A DNA stretch of 64,000 bases from Acidovorax sp. YS12 (GTDB lineage: Bacteria > Pseudomonadota > Gammaproteobacteria > Burkholderiales > Burkholderiaceae_C): positions 2,356,001 through 2,420,000 of the forward strand of contig CP053915.1 of NCBI GenBank assembly GCA_021496925.1, written 5' to 3'. This document shows positions 19,244-28,491 of this stretch, piece after piece. A model generated the notes under the pieces. That model had not been told where the DNA came from. It searched no databases and saw only the letters and a list, made by a program, of their open reading frames with translations. A program made the position numbers and the translations under genes. Each line of letters begins with the position of its first letter. Position 1 is the first letter of the stretch.

Positions 19244-20134
19244 TCAGGCGCCCTGCGGCACGCCGAAGCGTGGGCCCAGCGCTTCAAGCAAGCCAAATTC
19301 CGCCAGGATGGCGCGCAGCCGCTCGGCGGCGCTGCGCTTTTTCTGGCCGGTGTAGCGCGCGATGATGAGCTCGTTCTTCATGCTGTGCTCCCAGCCCACC
19401 AGCTCGGTCACGGTCACCTGGTAGCCACTGGCTTCCAGATACAGGCAGCGCAGCACGTTGGTCAGTTGGCTGCCCAGTTCGCGCGTGTGCAAGGGGTGGC
19501 GCCACAGTTCGGCCAGCGGCGTGCGCGCCAGCTGCAGCGCCTTGGTCTGGCGCAGGCAGGCGGCCACTTCGGCCTGGCAGCAGGGCACCAGCACCATGGC
19601 GCGGGCGCGCTTTTGCAGGCCGAAGGCAATGGCGTCGTCAGTGGCGGTGTCGCAGGCGTGCAGCGCGGTCACGATGTCGAAGCGCTCGGGCATGGCCGCG
19701 AGCTGGGCCGACTCGGCCACCGACATGTTCAGGAAACGCATGCGCTCGAAGCCCAGCGTGGCGGCCAGCTTCTGCGACGCCTCGACCAGCGGCGCGCGAG
19801 TCTCGATGCCGTAGATGCTGCCGCGCCCGAGCGCGCGGAAGTACAGGTCGTACAGGATGAAGCCGAGGTAGGACTTGCCCGCGCCATGGTCGGCCAGCAC
19901 CGGCGCATGGCCGTCGGCGGACAGTTCCTGCAGCAGCGGCTCGATGAACTGGAACAGGTGGTAGACCTGCTTGAGCTTGCGGCGCGAGTCCTGGTTGATG
20001 CGCCCATCGCGCGTGAGGATGTGCAGCGCCTTGAGCAGCTCCAGCGATTGCCCGGGGCGCAGCTCCAGCTGCTCGGCCACCGAAGGCGCAGGCGCGCCCG
20101 TGCCGCCGCGCGCGGTGCGGCCAGCGCCCTTCAC
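19244..20134 (-). CDS. SAM-dependent methyltransferase (Methyltransf_32-like)
   Basis: A 296-residue class I methyltransferase. Visible motifs are VLADHGAGKSYLGFILYDLY (SAM-binding motif I), IVTALHACDTATDDAIAFGL and VLVPCCQAEV, which together match the Methyltransf_32 group. The start is the GTG at 20134, which overlaps the stop of the DUF1415 gene as GTGA; the longer frame to 20479 runs antisense-like through that gene and is rejected. Coupling to DUF1415 suggests a shared, unknown job. A palindrome CTGAACGCCCGTTCAG (19232-19247) overlaps its 3' end. Substrate unknown. Confidence 0.8.
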   Translation of the reverse strand: MKGAGRTARGGTGAPAPSVAEQLELRPGQSLELLKALHILTRDGRINQDSRRKLKQVYHLFQFIEPLLQELSADGHAPVLADHGAGKSYLGFILYDLYFRALGRGSIYGIETRAPLVEASQKLAATLGFERMRFLNMSVAESAQLAAMPERFDIVTALHACDTATDDAIAFGLQKRARAMVLVPCCQAEVAACLRQTKALQLARTPLAELWRHPLHTRELGSQLTNVLRCLYLEASGYQVTVTELVGWEHSMKNELIIARYTGQKKRSAAERLRAILAEFGLLEALGPRFGVPQGA

Positions 20135-20727
20135 TGCCCGCCCGCCTTGGCGCCGGTGACGGGGCAGCGCGGCCCCACGTCGAGCGCAGCCCAGCCTTGC
20201 GCGCCGAGTTCGCCCAGCACCTGCATGTTGCGCTCGTAGATGGTTTCGGCCTCGGGGAAGGCTTCCACGGCCTGGTCGATGCTGTCCTCGCGCAGCAGGT
20301 GCAGCGTGGGATAGGGCGCGCGGTTGGTGGCATTGGTGACGTCGTCCTCGGCCGTGCCGTCGAACTGGAAGCGCGGGTGGAACGACGCGACCTGCAGGAT
20401 GCCGCCCAGATCCATGGCCTCCACCAGTTCGTCCACCAGTTCCAGGAAGTCGTTGAAGTCGAGGAAATCCTCCAGGCACTGCGGCGCCATGAGCAGCGTG
20501 GTGTCGCGCTTGGCGGGCGAGATCTCGGCCAGGGCCTCCAGCTCACGCTGCAGGTCTTCGAGCAGGCCGCGCGCGTCCGTGGCCTCGCTCACCACGTAGT
20601 GGATCTGCCCCTTGGTGTGTACGCCCTTGGCGAACGGGCACAGATTGAGCCCGATGACGGCACGCTCCAGCCAGCGCACGGTGTCCGCGATGACGGTTTC
20701 AGGGGGGAATTCAGCGGAAGTGGACAT
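20131..20727 (-). CDS. DUF1415 domain protein
   Basis: A 198-residue protein from the ATG at 20727 (MSTSAEFPPETV); the frame opens further to 20769 without family resemblance. Conserved features of DUF1415 seen here are WLERAVIGLNLCPFAKGV near the N-terminus, LNFNDFLELVDEL-like sequence in the middle (DFLDFNDFLELVDEL) and FHPRFQF with APYPTLHLLRE later. Cytoplasmic, function unknown. It overlaps the following methyltransferase gene by four bases. Confidence 0.85.
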   Translation of the reverse strand: MSTSAEFPPETVIADTVRWLERAVIGLNLCPFAKGVHTKGQIHYVVSEATDARGLLEDLQRELEALAEISPAKRDTTLLMAPQCLEDFLDFNDFLELVDELVEAMDLGGILQVASFHPRFQFDGTAEDDVTNATNRAPYPTLHLLREDSIDQAVEAFPEAETIYERNMQVLGELGAQGWAALDVGPRCPVTGAKAGGQ

Positions 20728-20797
20728 GGCGCAGGCAAGTGGAGGAAAGGGGCCGATTTTACCGGGCACACCCTCTGCCCCTGCGCCCTTCGCCGGC

Positions 20798-21958
20798 CTA
20801 CATCAGCAACTGCTGGCCGGTGATACGGGCGTGCTCGCTGGCCGCGTAGCGGTCGGTCATGCCGGCGATGAAATCGGCCACCACGCGGGCACGGGCACTG
20901 TCGCCGTCGCTGGCCTGGGCACGGGCAGCGAAGGCAGGCTTCATCTGCGCGGGCTGGGCCAGGTACGCCGCGAACAGCTCGCGCACCACCTGCTGCGCGC
21001 GCGCCGTGGTGGCCATGACCTGCGGGTGCCGGTACAGGTTGCGAAACAGGAAGCGCTTGAGCCCCAGCGACTGCTCGCGCATGGCGGCGCTGAAGCACAC
21101 CAGCGCGGGGGCGACGCGCACGTCGTCCACCTGCTGCGGGTTGGCCTGGGCCAGCGCCTGCCGCGTGGCGTCGATCACGTCGTACACCTGGTCGCTGAGC
21201 ATGCGCCGGATGGCCTCGTACAGCAGGCGCCGCGGCGCGCGCGCCAGCGCCGGATGGTCCACCAGCGCCTGGGCGCGGTAGCGCTCGAACAGGGGCACTT
21301 CCTGCAACTGCTCCAGCGTGAGCAACCCGGAGCGCACGCCATCGTCGATGTCGTGCGCGTTGTAGGCGATTTCGTCGGCCAGATTGCACAGCTGCGCCTC
21401 CAGGCTTGGGCGCTGCCCGAGCAGAAAGCGTTGCCCCACCCCACCAGGCTCGCGCACCTGCAGCAGCTCGGCATTGGCACGCGAACAGTGCTTGAGGATG
21501 CCTTCGCGCGTCTCGAAGGTCAGGTTCAGCCCGTCGAACGCAGGGTAGCGCTCCTCGAGATGGTCTACCACGCGCAGGCTCTGCAGGTTGTGCTCGAAGC
21601 CACCATGGCCTTCCATGCAGGCATTGAGCGCATCCTGCCCGGCATGGCCGAAAGGGGTGTGGCCCAGGTCGTGCGCCAGGGCGATGGTTTCGACCAGGTC
21701 TTCGTTCAGCCCCAGCGAGCGCGCGATGGAGCGCCCGAGCTGCGCCACCTCCAGCGAGTGCGTGAGGCGGGTGCGGAACATGTCGCCTTCGTGGTTCAGG
21801 AACACCTGGGTCTTGTAGACCAGACGCCGGAATGCGGTGGAGTGGACGATGCGGTCGCGGTCACGCTGGTAGTCGGTGCGCGTGGGCGCCACGGGCTCGG
21901 GGTAGCGGCGCCCGCGCGAGCGCGCGGGGTGGCAAGCGTAGGCAGCAAGCGTGTTCAT
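20798..21958 (-). CDS. dgt: dGTPase-like deoxynucleoside triphosphohydrolase
   Basis: A 386-residue HD-domain phosphohydrolase that cleaves dNTPs to the nucleoside and triphosphate. Metal-binding HD residues are visible in RLTHSLEVAQLGR (about 64-76) and LAHDLGHTPFGHAG (about 92-105), with the downstream EIAYNAHDIDDG segment giving a further D. Length suits the short dGTPase-like protein group. It lies after aroK-aroB on the same strand, as is usual in betaproteobacteria, separated from aroB by a dispersed repeat. Confidence 0.93.
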   Translation of the reverse strand: MNTLAAYACHPARSRGRRYPEPVAPTRTDYQRDRDRIVHSTAFRRLVYKTQVFLNHEGDMFRTRLTHSLEVAQLGRSIARSLGLNEDLVETIALAHDLGHTPFGHAGQDALNACMEGHGGFEHNLQSLRVVDHLEERYPAFDGLNLTFETREGILKHCSRANAELLQVREPGGVGQRFLLGQRPSLEAQLCNLADEIAYNAHDIDDGVRSGLLTLEQLQEVPLFERYRAQALVDHPALARAPRRLLYEAIRRMLSDQVYDVIDATRQALAQANPQQVDDVRVAPALVCFSAAMREQSLGLKRFLFRNLYRHPQVMATTARAQQVVRELFAAYLAQPAQMKPAFAARAQASDGDSARARVVADFIAGMTDRYAASEHARITGQQLLM

Positions 21959-21986
21959 CGGGGCAGCCTCAGGGCAATGGTTTGAT

Positions 21987-22037
21987 GGTCAAATCGGCCT
22001 CAAAGCCTTATGAGATAAGCGCTAGCAGCTATTATTT
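21987..22037 (+). repeat. Dispersed hairpin repeat, copy 8
   Basis: GTCAAATCGGCCTCAAAGCC then TTATGAGATAAGCGCTAGCA. Lies between aroB and dgt and touches the aroB stop codon. Confidence 0.75.
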
Positions 22038-23142
22038 AAGGAGCGCAACAGGCGTCAATCACTTCACGCACCAGGGCGTCGGGGGCAGCGAGCACGCAGG
22101 CTTGGCCGGGGCCGTCGATGAGGACGAAGCGGATTTCGCCGGCTTCGGCCTTTTTGTCCACGCGCATCAGCTCCAGGTAGCGGCCAGCGTTGTCTTGGGC
22201 GTCGAGGATGGCGCCGCGCACGGGCAAGCCCGCACGGGCAATCAAGGTGGTGAGGCGCTGCACAAACGCAGCATCCACCAGCCCCAGGCGCTGCGACAGG
22301 TGCGCGGCCATCACCATGCCTGCCCCCACGCCTTCGCCATGCAGCCACTGGCCGTAGCCCATGCCCGCTTCAATGGCGTGGCCAAAGGTGTGGCCAAAGT
22401 TCAAGATGGCGCGCAGGCCCGCTTCGCGCTCGTCGCTGCCCACCACGGCGGCTTTGATTTCACAACTGCGGCGCACCGCATGGGCCAGGGCGGTGCGATC
22501 GCGCGCCACCAGGGCGTCGATATGCTGCTCCAGCCAGTCAAAGAAGGCCATGTCGGCAATGGGGCCGTATTTGATGACTTCGGCCAGCCCGGCGCTGAGT
22601 TCGCGCGGCGCCAAAGTGTCGAGCGCCTCCAGGTCGCACAGCACGCGCTGGGGCTGGTAGAAGGCGCCGACCATGTTTTTGCCCAGCGGGTGGTTGATGG
22701 CGGTTTTGCCGCCCACCGAGGAGTCCACCTGCGCCAGCAGCGTGGTGGGCAGTTGCACAAAGGGCACGCCACGCATGTAGCAGGCGGCAGCAAAGCCGGT
22801 GATATCGCCCACCACACCACCGCCCAAGGCGAACAGCACGGTTTTGCGATCGCAGCCGTGCTGCAACAGGGCATCAAAAATCAGGTTCAGGGTGGGCCAG
22901 GTTTTGTGCTCTTCACCATCGGGCAGACGCACTTCATGCACCTGGGCGTACTGGCCTTGCAGCGCGGTGCGCACGCGCTCGGCGTACAAGGGCGCGACGG
23001 TGGTGTTGCTGACCAGCAAGGCCGCACTGGCGCGCGGCAAACCGGCGTAGCTGGCGGCATCGCCCAGCAGGCCGATACCAATGTGAATGGGGTAGCTGCG
23101 CTCGCCCAGGTCAATGCCCAGGGTGTGAAGAAGGTGGCTCAT
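22036..23142 (-). CDS. aroB: 3-dehydroquinate synthase
   Basis: A 368-residue NAD- and zinc-dependent enzyme converting DAHP to 3-dehydroquinate, the second step of the shikimate pathway. Visible motifs include LPDGEEHKT, LGGGVVGDITGFAAACY (NAD-binding), the AEVIKYGPIAD segment and NFGHTFGHAIEAGMGYG with zinc-binding histidines. Length is normal. It follows aroK with 19 nt between them. Confidence 0.97.
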   Translation of the reverse strand: MSHLLHTLGIDLGERSYPIHIGIGLLGDAASYAGLPRASAALLVSNTTVAPLYAERVRTALQGQYAQVHEVRLPDGEEHKTWPTLNLIFDALLQHGCDRKTVLFALGGGVVGDITGFAAACYMRGVPFVQLPTTLLAQVDSSVGGKTAINHPLGKNMVGAFYQPQRVLCDLEALDTLAPRELSAGLAEVIKYGPIADMAFFDWLEQHIDALVARDRTALAHAVRRSCEIKAAVVGSDEREAGLRAILNFGHTFGHAIEAGMGYGQWLHGEGVGAGMVMAAHLSQRLGLVDAAFVQRLTTLIARAGLPVRGAILDAQDNAGRYLELMRVDKKAEAGEIRFVLIDGPGQACVLAAPDALVREVIDACCAP

Positions 23143-23161
23143 GGGGGAGTTGAGAGAGGCT

Positions 23162-23740
23162 CTAGGGAGTATCAGAAGAAGGCGCGGTGGCAGCCCCTAC
23201 TGTAGCGGCGCCAGCGGCGGGCGTGGCGGCCCACTGCAGCTGGTCGAGCTGCATGGTCATCAGGTTCACCACGGCGTGGGCCGTGCCATGGCCTGCATCG
23301 ACCACGCTGTGCGCCACTTCGCGGTACAGCGGATCGCGCTGGGCGTACAGGTCGCGCAGGCGCTGCAAGGGGTTGGCCACTTGCAGCAGCGGGCGCTTGG
23401 TGTCGTGGCGCACACGGCGCCAAATTTCATCGGGGGTAGCGCGCAAATAAAACACCTGCGCCGCCGTGCGCAGGAGCGCGCGGTTCGCACTGCGCAACAC
23501 CGCGCCGCCGCCCGTGGCCAACACACCGTGCGCGCCACCTGCCAGCAACTCAGCCAACACGTTTTGCTCGACATCGCGAAATGCCTCTTCGCCATGGCTA
23601 TCGAAATAGCTGCGAATCGTGCATCCCAAATGTTGCTCGATGCGCTGGTCCGCATCGACAAAGTCCAACTGCAACCTGCGCGCCAGCAAGCGCCCAATGG
23701 TCGATTTGCCGCAACCCGGCATGCCAACGAGAACGATCAT
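23162..23740 (-). CDS. aroK: Shikimate kinase
   Basis: A 192-residue P-loop kinase phosphorylating shikimate at O3. Walker A is GMPGCGKST (about 6-14); the shikimate-binding D is in FVDADQRIEQ and the LATGGGAVL loop and lid arginine region follow. The start codon lies only 17 nt beyond a terminator hairpin that ends the upstream gene, leaving little room for its own promoter and Shine-Dalgarno; expression may depend on read-through of the pil transcript. Confidence 0.95.
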   Translation of the reverse strand: MIVLVGMPGCGKSTIGRLLARRLQLDFVDADQRIEQHLGCTIRSYFDSHGEEAFRDVEQNVLAELLAGGAHGVLATGGGAVLRSANRALLRTAAQVFYLRATPDEIWRRVRHDTKRPLLQVANPLQRLRDLYAQRDPLYREVAHSVVDAGHGTAHAVVNLMTMQLDQLQWAATPAAGAATVGAATAPSSDTP

Positions 23741-23757
23741 AAAAACAGGGCAAAAAA

Positions 23758-23778
23758 ATCCCCGGACGGGCCGGGGAT
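23758..23778 (-). terminator. Rho-independent terminator before aroK
   Basis: 8-bp stem ATCCCCGG / CCGGGGAT followed on the minus strand by TTTTTTT. It would end transcription of the long lipoprotein gene just before the aroK ATG. Confidence 0.8.
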
Positions 23779-23793
23779 AGGGAGGAAATTCAA

Positions 23794-23820
23794 CCGTCGG
23801 GCAGAAGGCCCACCCGACGG
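23794..23820 (-). terminator. Second hairpin downstream of the lipoprotein gene
   Basis: 8-bp stem CCGTCGGG / CCCGACGG, 33 bases after the lipoprotein stop; only a weak T-rich stretch follows. It stands in tandem with the terminator at 23758-23778. Confidence 0.5.
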
Positions 23821-23853
23821 GAAAATGCTTCAGGTATCAAGCTTCATTTCATG

Positions 23854-26313
23854 TTACGGGCTGACCGTGACGAGAATATCTACCCGACCTGCTGCTACAT
23901 CACGGACAGTGACCGTCGCCGAACCCACAGCCAAGCCCGTGATGCTGAAACCGTTTTGACTGGACAAAACCACACGGGCTACAGCAGGGTTGCTCGACTC
24001 AACGGTATACGGTTGCACGCCACCGCTAATTGAGTAAGTGCGCGAGCTACCAAGCAACACCGAAGTAGCAGGCCCTGCGGTTGTCGTAAACCCAGAAGAG
24101 GCTGGACAAACGCCAGGCATACCAGAACCGTTATCACGGATGCTCATCACGCTGGTGGCAAAGGCACCACCGGAATCCACTACGGTCAAGGTAACGTCAA
24201 ACTTCTCCCTGGGAAGGTAGTTGCCACTGCTATCGACAGGGTTGATACAGCGATTGCCTCGAGTCCCCAAACCAACCGTGAACTCACTGCTATTCACCTG
24301 CACACTGGACAGGGTCAGATCACTCGTCAGCGCTCGGTAAGGAGGTGTGCCACCGAACACCGTCAAGGTGATTGCTTGTAGTTCATCTTCACCCACTTCA
24401 AACGCAGTCGGTGCAAAGCGCAACGAGGCTGTTTGTGCCTGGTTCACTTTCACCGGAATCTCCAGTGTCTGCCCCTTAGCATCTGTAACTACCAATGTGG
24501 TTTCACCCGCTTGCAACAGCGTGGCCACCACCTGATGAGCCACTACCGGCACTTGTACAGAGGCAATGCTGGGGTTAGACACCACCACACTGTAAGGGGC
24601 AGTACCGTTTTGCAGCAGGAAGCGCAGTGTTTCGGAGACAGCACCTGTTGCAGAAGCGGGCAATGAAGTCATGGGCTCAACAGGCGGCGGTGCAGAGGTG
24701 ACGGTGACAGGAATCACCACACTGCGTGTAGCGTCTGCTTGGTCGCGCACCGTCACGGTAGCGCTACCAGCAGTGGTACCAGCAGTCACCGTCAGCTTGC
24801 TGCCGTTCAATACTGCCGTTGCAACAGCCGAATTGCTCACTGCAAAATCGTACTTACCCGAACCACCGCTGAGCAGCACATCAGCAGACGCACCAGTACT
24901 CAGGTTCAACGACTGCGGCGATGCTGTCACCGGCGGTGTTCCCGGCGTGGTGTCAGAGACGACGGTCACTGGCAGGGTTGCCACTTTGGATGTGTCTGAT
25001 TGGTCGCGCAGCGTAATGATGGCGCTGCCCGTGCGGTTGCCAGCGGTGACCACCATAACAACACCAGTCGCCGTTGCCGTGGCAACTGCGGGGTTGTCAG
25101 AGGACACCACATACCTTCCTGAGCCGCCCTCAATTGCCAGTTGCATGCTTGCACCGACACGCACTTGGGCTGTGGCTGGCAATATGGTGAGCTTGCCGCA
25201 ACTACCGTTATCCAGAATGGTAACAACAGCAGTCCCAACAGATTTGTTTTCGTCCACCACCGTCAGGGTGACTTCAGTATCGCCATTTACGCAGCGGCTG
25301 CCACGGGTACCTGTATCCAAAGTCACATTGCTGCGGGTGGCACAACCGGGTACCGTCGCCTGCATGAAAGAGGGATCAGAGGTGAAGACACAGGTGGCAC
25401 CCACAGCACCAAAAATGCCGAACTGAATGGGCTGGGTGTCACTTTCGGAAATCACTACAGCATTGGGTGCAAGGCGGATAGAGGTAGTTGCCGTGTTAAT
25501 TTCGACTTCAATCTTGACAATCTGCCCTGCAGCATCCATCACAGAAACATCTAACTTGGATGCCAAATTTCCCTTGATACGTAATTCATCACCAACAATG
25601 GTGGCGGTGATGGCCGCAGGGATACCACCAGCAACGCGGTAAGGTGGCTGACCACCTGAAAGCTTGGCCACAGCCTCAAGGCCCACAGGGATGGTCAACT
25701 TATCAGGGGATATACGCAGTTCAGGGGAACCCACCTCTAATGCAATCGAGAGTTCCTCACCAGCAGCATCGCGGATTTTGATGGTGGTAGAGCCCTTAGC
25801 TACCCCTGTGACACGCCATTGGGTATCGCTCAACATACGCACCAGAGCGACGTTGCTGTCGCCACCCTCTACGGTATAAGGAGCGCCACCGCCACCCACC
25901 CAGAAAGTGCGCGCTGCGTCAGCACCGACACCAACCGTCAAACTACCCGGTGCGGTGGTGTAGAGAGGAATGCTAGAGCCGACTTTGACGTTAATGGCTA
26001 CAGAGATACCGCTGTTGTCGAAGACCCTCACCTCAGTGGCCCCTGCAGAAACGGCACCAATCGTCAGGATATCACCGCTGATTTGCCCAACTGCAACAGC
26101 TTGATCCATGTTACCAACACGATAAGGAGGCACACCACCAGTCACTTGGTAATTGCGTGCGGCCCCCACCGGAAGGACTACTTCACTACCAGCAGTTGTC
26201 ACCAAGAAAGGTTGATTCGGATTTCCACCCGAGCTCCCCCCCCCTCCTCCACAAGCCACTAATGTAGCTATAGCAAATAAGGCAATTAAATATTTAAATA
26301 TATTTTTCATCAC
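23854..26313 (-). CDS. Large exported lipoprotein with repeated Ig-like domains
   Basis: An 819-residue protein. The N-terminus is a lipoprotein signal (LIALFAIATLVAC, lipidated Cys about residue 21) followed by a Gly/Ser linker. The rest is about eight diverged beta-sandwich repeats of 85-100 residues, each with phrases such as SGGSGKYDFAVSNSAVATA and GSATVTVRDQ, like BIG2-type bacterial Ig domains. Four cysteines in two repeats (AGATCVFTSD..., SRCVNGD) may form disulfides. It lies 27 nt after pilQ in the same direction, between pilQ and aroK where most genomes have nothing, so a role at the type IV pilus outer-membrane complex or tip is plausible. Composition is A/T-richer than the neighbours. 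Confidence 0.75.
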   Translation of the reverse strand: MMKNIFKYLIALFAIATLVACGGGGGSSGGNPNQPFLVTTAGSEVVLPVGAARNYQVTGGVPPYRVGNMDQAVAVGQISGDILTIGAVSAGATEVRVFDNSGISVAINVKVGSSIPLYTTAPGSLTVGVGADAARTFWVGGGGAPYTVEGGDSNVALVRMLSDTQWRVTGVAKGSTTIKIRDAAGEELSIALEVGSPELRISPDKLTIPVGLEAVAKLSGGQPPYRVAGGIPAAITATIVGDELRIKGNLASKLDVSVMDAAGQIVKIEVEINTATTSIRLAPNAVVISESDTQPIQFGIFGAVGATCVFTSDPSFMQATVPGCATRSNVTLDTGTRGSRCVNGDTEVTLTVVDENKSVGTAVVTILDNGSCGKLTILPATAQVRVGASMQLAIEGGSGRYVVSSDNPAVATATATGVVMVVTAGNRTGSAIITLRDQSDTSKVATLPVTVVSDTTPGTPPVTASPQSLNLSTGASADVLLSGGSGKYDFAVSNSAVATAVLNGSKLTVTAGTTAGSATVTVRDQADATRSVVIPVTVTSAPPPVEPMTSLPASATGAVSETLRFLLQNGTAPYSVVVSNPSIASVQVPVVAHQVVATLLQAGETTLVVTDAKGQTLEIPVKVNQAQTASLRFAPTAFEVGEDELQAITLTVFGGTPPYRALTSDLTLSSVQVNSSEFTVGLGTRGNRCINPVDSSGNYLPREKFDVTLTVVDSGGAFATSVMSIRDNGSGMPGVCPASSGFTTTAGPATSVLLGSSRTYSISGGVQPYTVESSNPAVARVVLSSQNGFSITGLAVGSATVTVRDVAAGRVDILVTVSP

Positions 26314-26340
26314 AACCTCAAAAAAACATCACCACCATTT

Positions 26341-28491
26341 TTAATTTGCAGCGACGCGATCGGTCACAACCTTGGGCGTCACAAAAATCAACAATTCACG
26401 CTTCTCTGCCTCTTTGGTTTGACTCTTGAAAAGATTCCCCACCACAGGCACATCGCCCAGCACAGGAACCTTGTTTTCCGTGTTGGTTTCTTCCATTTCA
26501 AAAACACCGCCAATAGCCACAGTTCCGCCGTTCTCAACCAGCACCTGCGTCTGCACATGGCGCGTATTCACCGAAATACCCCATGGCGTAATATCACCAC
26601 GGTTATCTCGCGTGATATCAAGATCCATAATAATATTTCCCTCGGGCGTGATTTGCGGCGTCACCTCCAGCTTCAATACAGCCTTCTTCCACAAGATTTT
26701 GTAAGTATTATTCTCAAACGCCTGCGTCGGAAACTCGTTACCCTGCTCAATAATCGCCTTTGTTTGATCCGCCGTAATCAACCGCGGGCTAGAAATCACC
26801 TTACCTTTACCATCCGCCTCCATTGCAGACAGTTCCAGCGTGAGGAATCTATTGGCAGCAGAATTAAAAATAGAGAGCGCAAAAGAGGCGGCCGTAGGAA
26901 CACTCGAAAGCGTCGCCGGCAAGTTCACAAAATTGCCTTGCGGATTGGTAGTGCCACCTGCTCCACTAGAACCTACGGCATTGCCGTAATCCGTACCCCA
27001 CGCAACCCGGTTACCACCGTTACCAAGCGCATAGCCTCCATCGCCGCCACGGTTGGCGCGTAAGTCCGACGCACCCAGACGCACGCCCAACGAGCGGCCA
27101 AAAGTTTCTCGTGCCTCAACGATACGCGCCTCGATCAAAACCTGCCGAACCGGAATATCCAACTTAGCAAGGAGCGCCCTGATCTCTTCAAGTTTGCTTG
27201 GTGTATCCGTAACAAACAGCTGATTGGTGCGCGGCTCTGCAATTGCGGAGCCACGTTCAGTAAGAAAACGAACACGGTTACCACCAGTCGCCGAACCCGG
27301 CGCTGAAGCCGTCAAACGCAGAGCAAGGTCAGAAGCCTTGGCATAGTTCAGTTGAAATGCTTCCGTACGCAGGGGCTCAAGCTTTTGAATTGCTTGTATG
27401 GCCTCGTAATCCTTTTTTGCCCGCTCGTCAATTTCGTCTTTTGGGGCAATCCAGAGCACAGACCCTGTTTTGCGCATCCCCAAGCCCTTAGAGTCCATGA
27501 CGATCTGCAGCGCTTGATCCCAAGGGACGTCCTTCAACCGCAAGGTCAAAGAACCCGTGACCGTATCGGACGTCACAATATTGAAGTTGGTAAAATCAGC
27601 GATTACCTGCAACAAAGAGCGAACTTCAATATTTTGAAAATTCAGTGACAGCTTTTCACCATTAAAACCTGGTCCCTGGGTAAGCTTATTGAGGTCAACC
27701 TTCTTCTGCCGCACCTCTACCACAAATTGGGTGTCACTTTGGTAGGCGTTGTGCTCCCACTCTCCCGCAGACTCCACATGCATCCGCACCCTGTCGCCCT
27801 GCTGCGCCGTGGTGACCACTTGCACAGGGGTACCAAAGTCCGCCACATCCAATTTACGGCGCAGCCCTTCAGGCAAAGAAGAGTGCAGAAAATCGACAAC
27901 CAACCCCTTGCCTTCTTGGCGCAAGTCAACTCCGACCTGGCTATTGGGAAGATTGACCACGATACGCCCTGCGCCATCGGGACTGCGACGGAAATCGACG
28001 TCACGCAAAGGCAAAGTCTCGTTATTGCCATCCTGGGCAAACAGCGTGCCAACCCGCGTTGCCGTCGATGCACTCGCAGTGCTGGCTACAGGATCCAAAA
28101 TGATCAGCAACACTTTGCCTTGCAATTCAGCCTTGTACGAAGTCGGCTGTTTCAAATTCAGTACAAGGCGGGCACGCTCGCCACCTTCAACGACGTTGAT
28201 GGTTTTCAAGTTTCCCTGGTTGACATCCACCAAGGTCTTGCCCAGGGAGTTCGTTGCATTCGGGATATCCAAGGCGATGCGCGCAGGCGCTTGGATTGCA
28301 AAACCCGTGGGAAGCACACTCAAAGGCTCCGCCAACTCGACACGAACAATCTCCGTACCGCCTTGCAGTGCACCTGCAATAGACTGGATTTTATTCTGCG
28401 CCCACGCAGAAAAAGGCATTGCACCCAAGGCAAATAAACCAACGGCAGCAGCGCAGCGCGTAAGCATACGGCTTGTATTTTTATTGATCAT
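26341..28491 (-). CDS. pilQ: Type IV pilus secretin
   Basis: A 716-residue outer-membrane channel protein through which the pilus passes. A signal peptide ends near FSAWAQN (about residue 32). Two AMIN-type peptidoglycan-binding regions cover about 35-240, the STN/N-domain is at VIADFTNFNIVTSDTVTGSL (about 290-310), the N1 domain follows, and the secretin core occupies about 540-710 (VPVLGDVPVVGNLFKS near the end). A Gly/Asn-rich loop (about 480-520) is variable in the family. It starts inside the pilP stop (ATGA overlap). Confidence 0.97.
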   Translation of the reverse strand: MINKNTSRMLTRCAAAVGLFALGAMPFSAWAQNKIQSIAGALQGGTEIVRVELAEPLSVLPTGFAIQAPARIALDIPNATNSLGKTLVDVNQGNLKTINVVEGGERARLVLNLKQPTSYKAELQGKVLLIILDPVASTASASTATRVGTLFAQDGNNETLPLRDVDFRRSPDGAGRIVVNLPNSQVGVDLRQEGKGLVVDFLHSSLPEGLRRKLDVADFGTPVQVVTTAQQGDRVRMHVESAGEWEHNAYQSDTQFVVEVRQKKVDLNKLTQGPGFNGEKLSLNFQNIEVRSLLQVIADFTNFNIVTSDTVTGSLTLRLKDVPWDQALQIVMDSKGLGMRKTGSVLWIAPKDEIDERAKKDYEAIQAIQKLEPLRTEAFQLNYAKASDLALRLTASAPGSATGGNRVRFLTERGSAIAEPRTNQLFVTDTPSKLEEIRALLAKLDIPVRQVLIEARIVEARETFGRSLGVRLGASDLRANRGGDGGYALGNGGNRVAWGTDYGNAVGSSGAGGTTNPQGNFVNLPATLSSVPTAASFALSIFNSAANRFLTLELSAMEADGKGKVISSPRLITADQTKAIIEQGNEFPTQAFENNTYKILWKKAVLKLEVTPQITPEGNIIMDLDITRDNRGDITPWGISVNTRHVQTQVLVENGGTVAIGGVFEMEETNTENKVPVLGDVPVVGNLFKSQTKEAEKRELLIFVTPKVVTDRVAAN

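Noticed and set aside
20135..20479. Longer N-terminus for the methyltransferase
   Set aside because: This part is the DUF1415 gene read in another frame; the GTG at 20134 overlapping that gene's stop is a better start.
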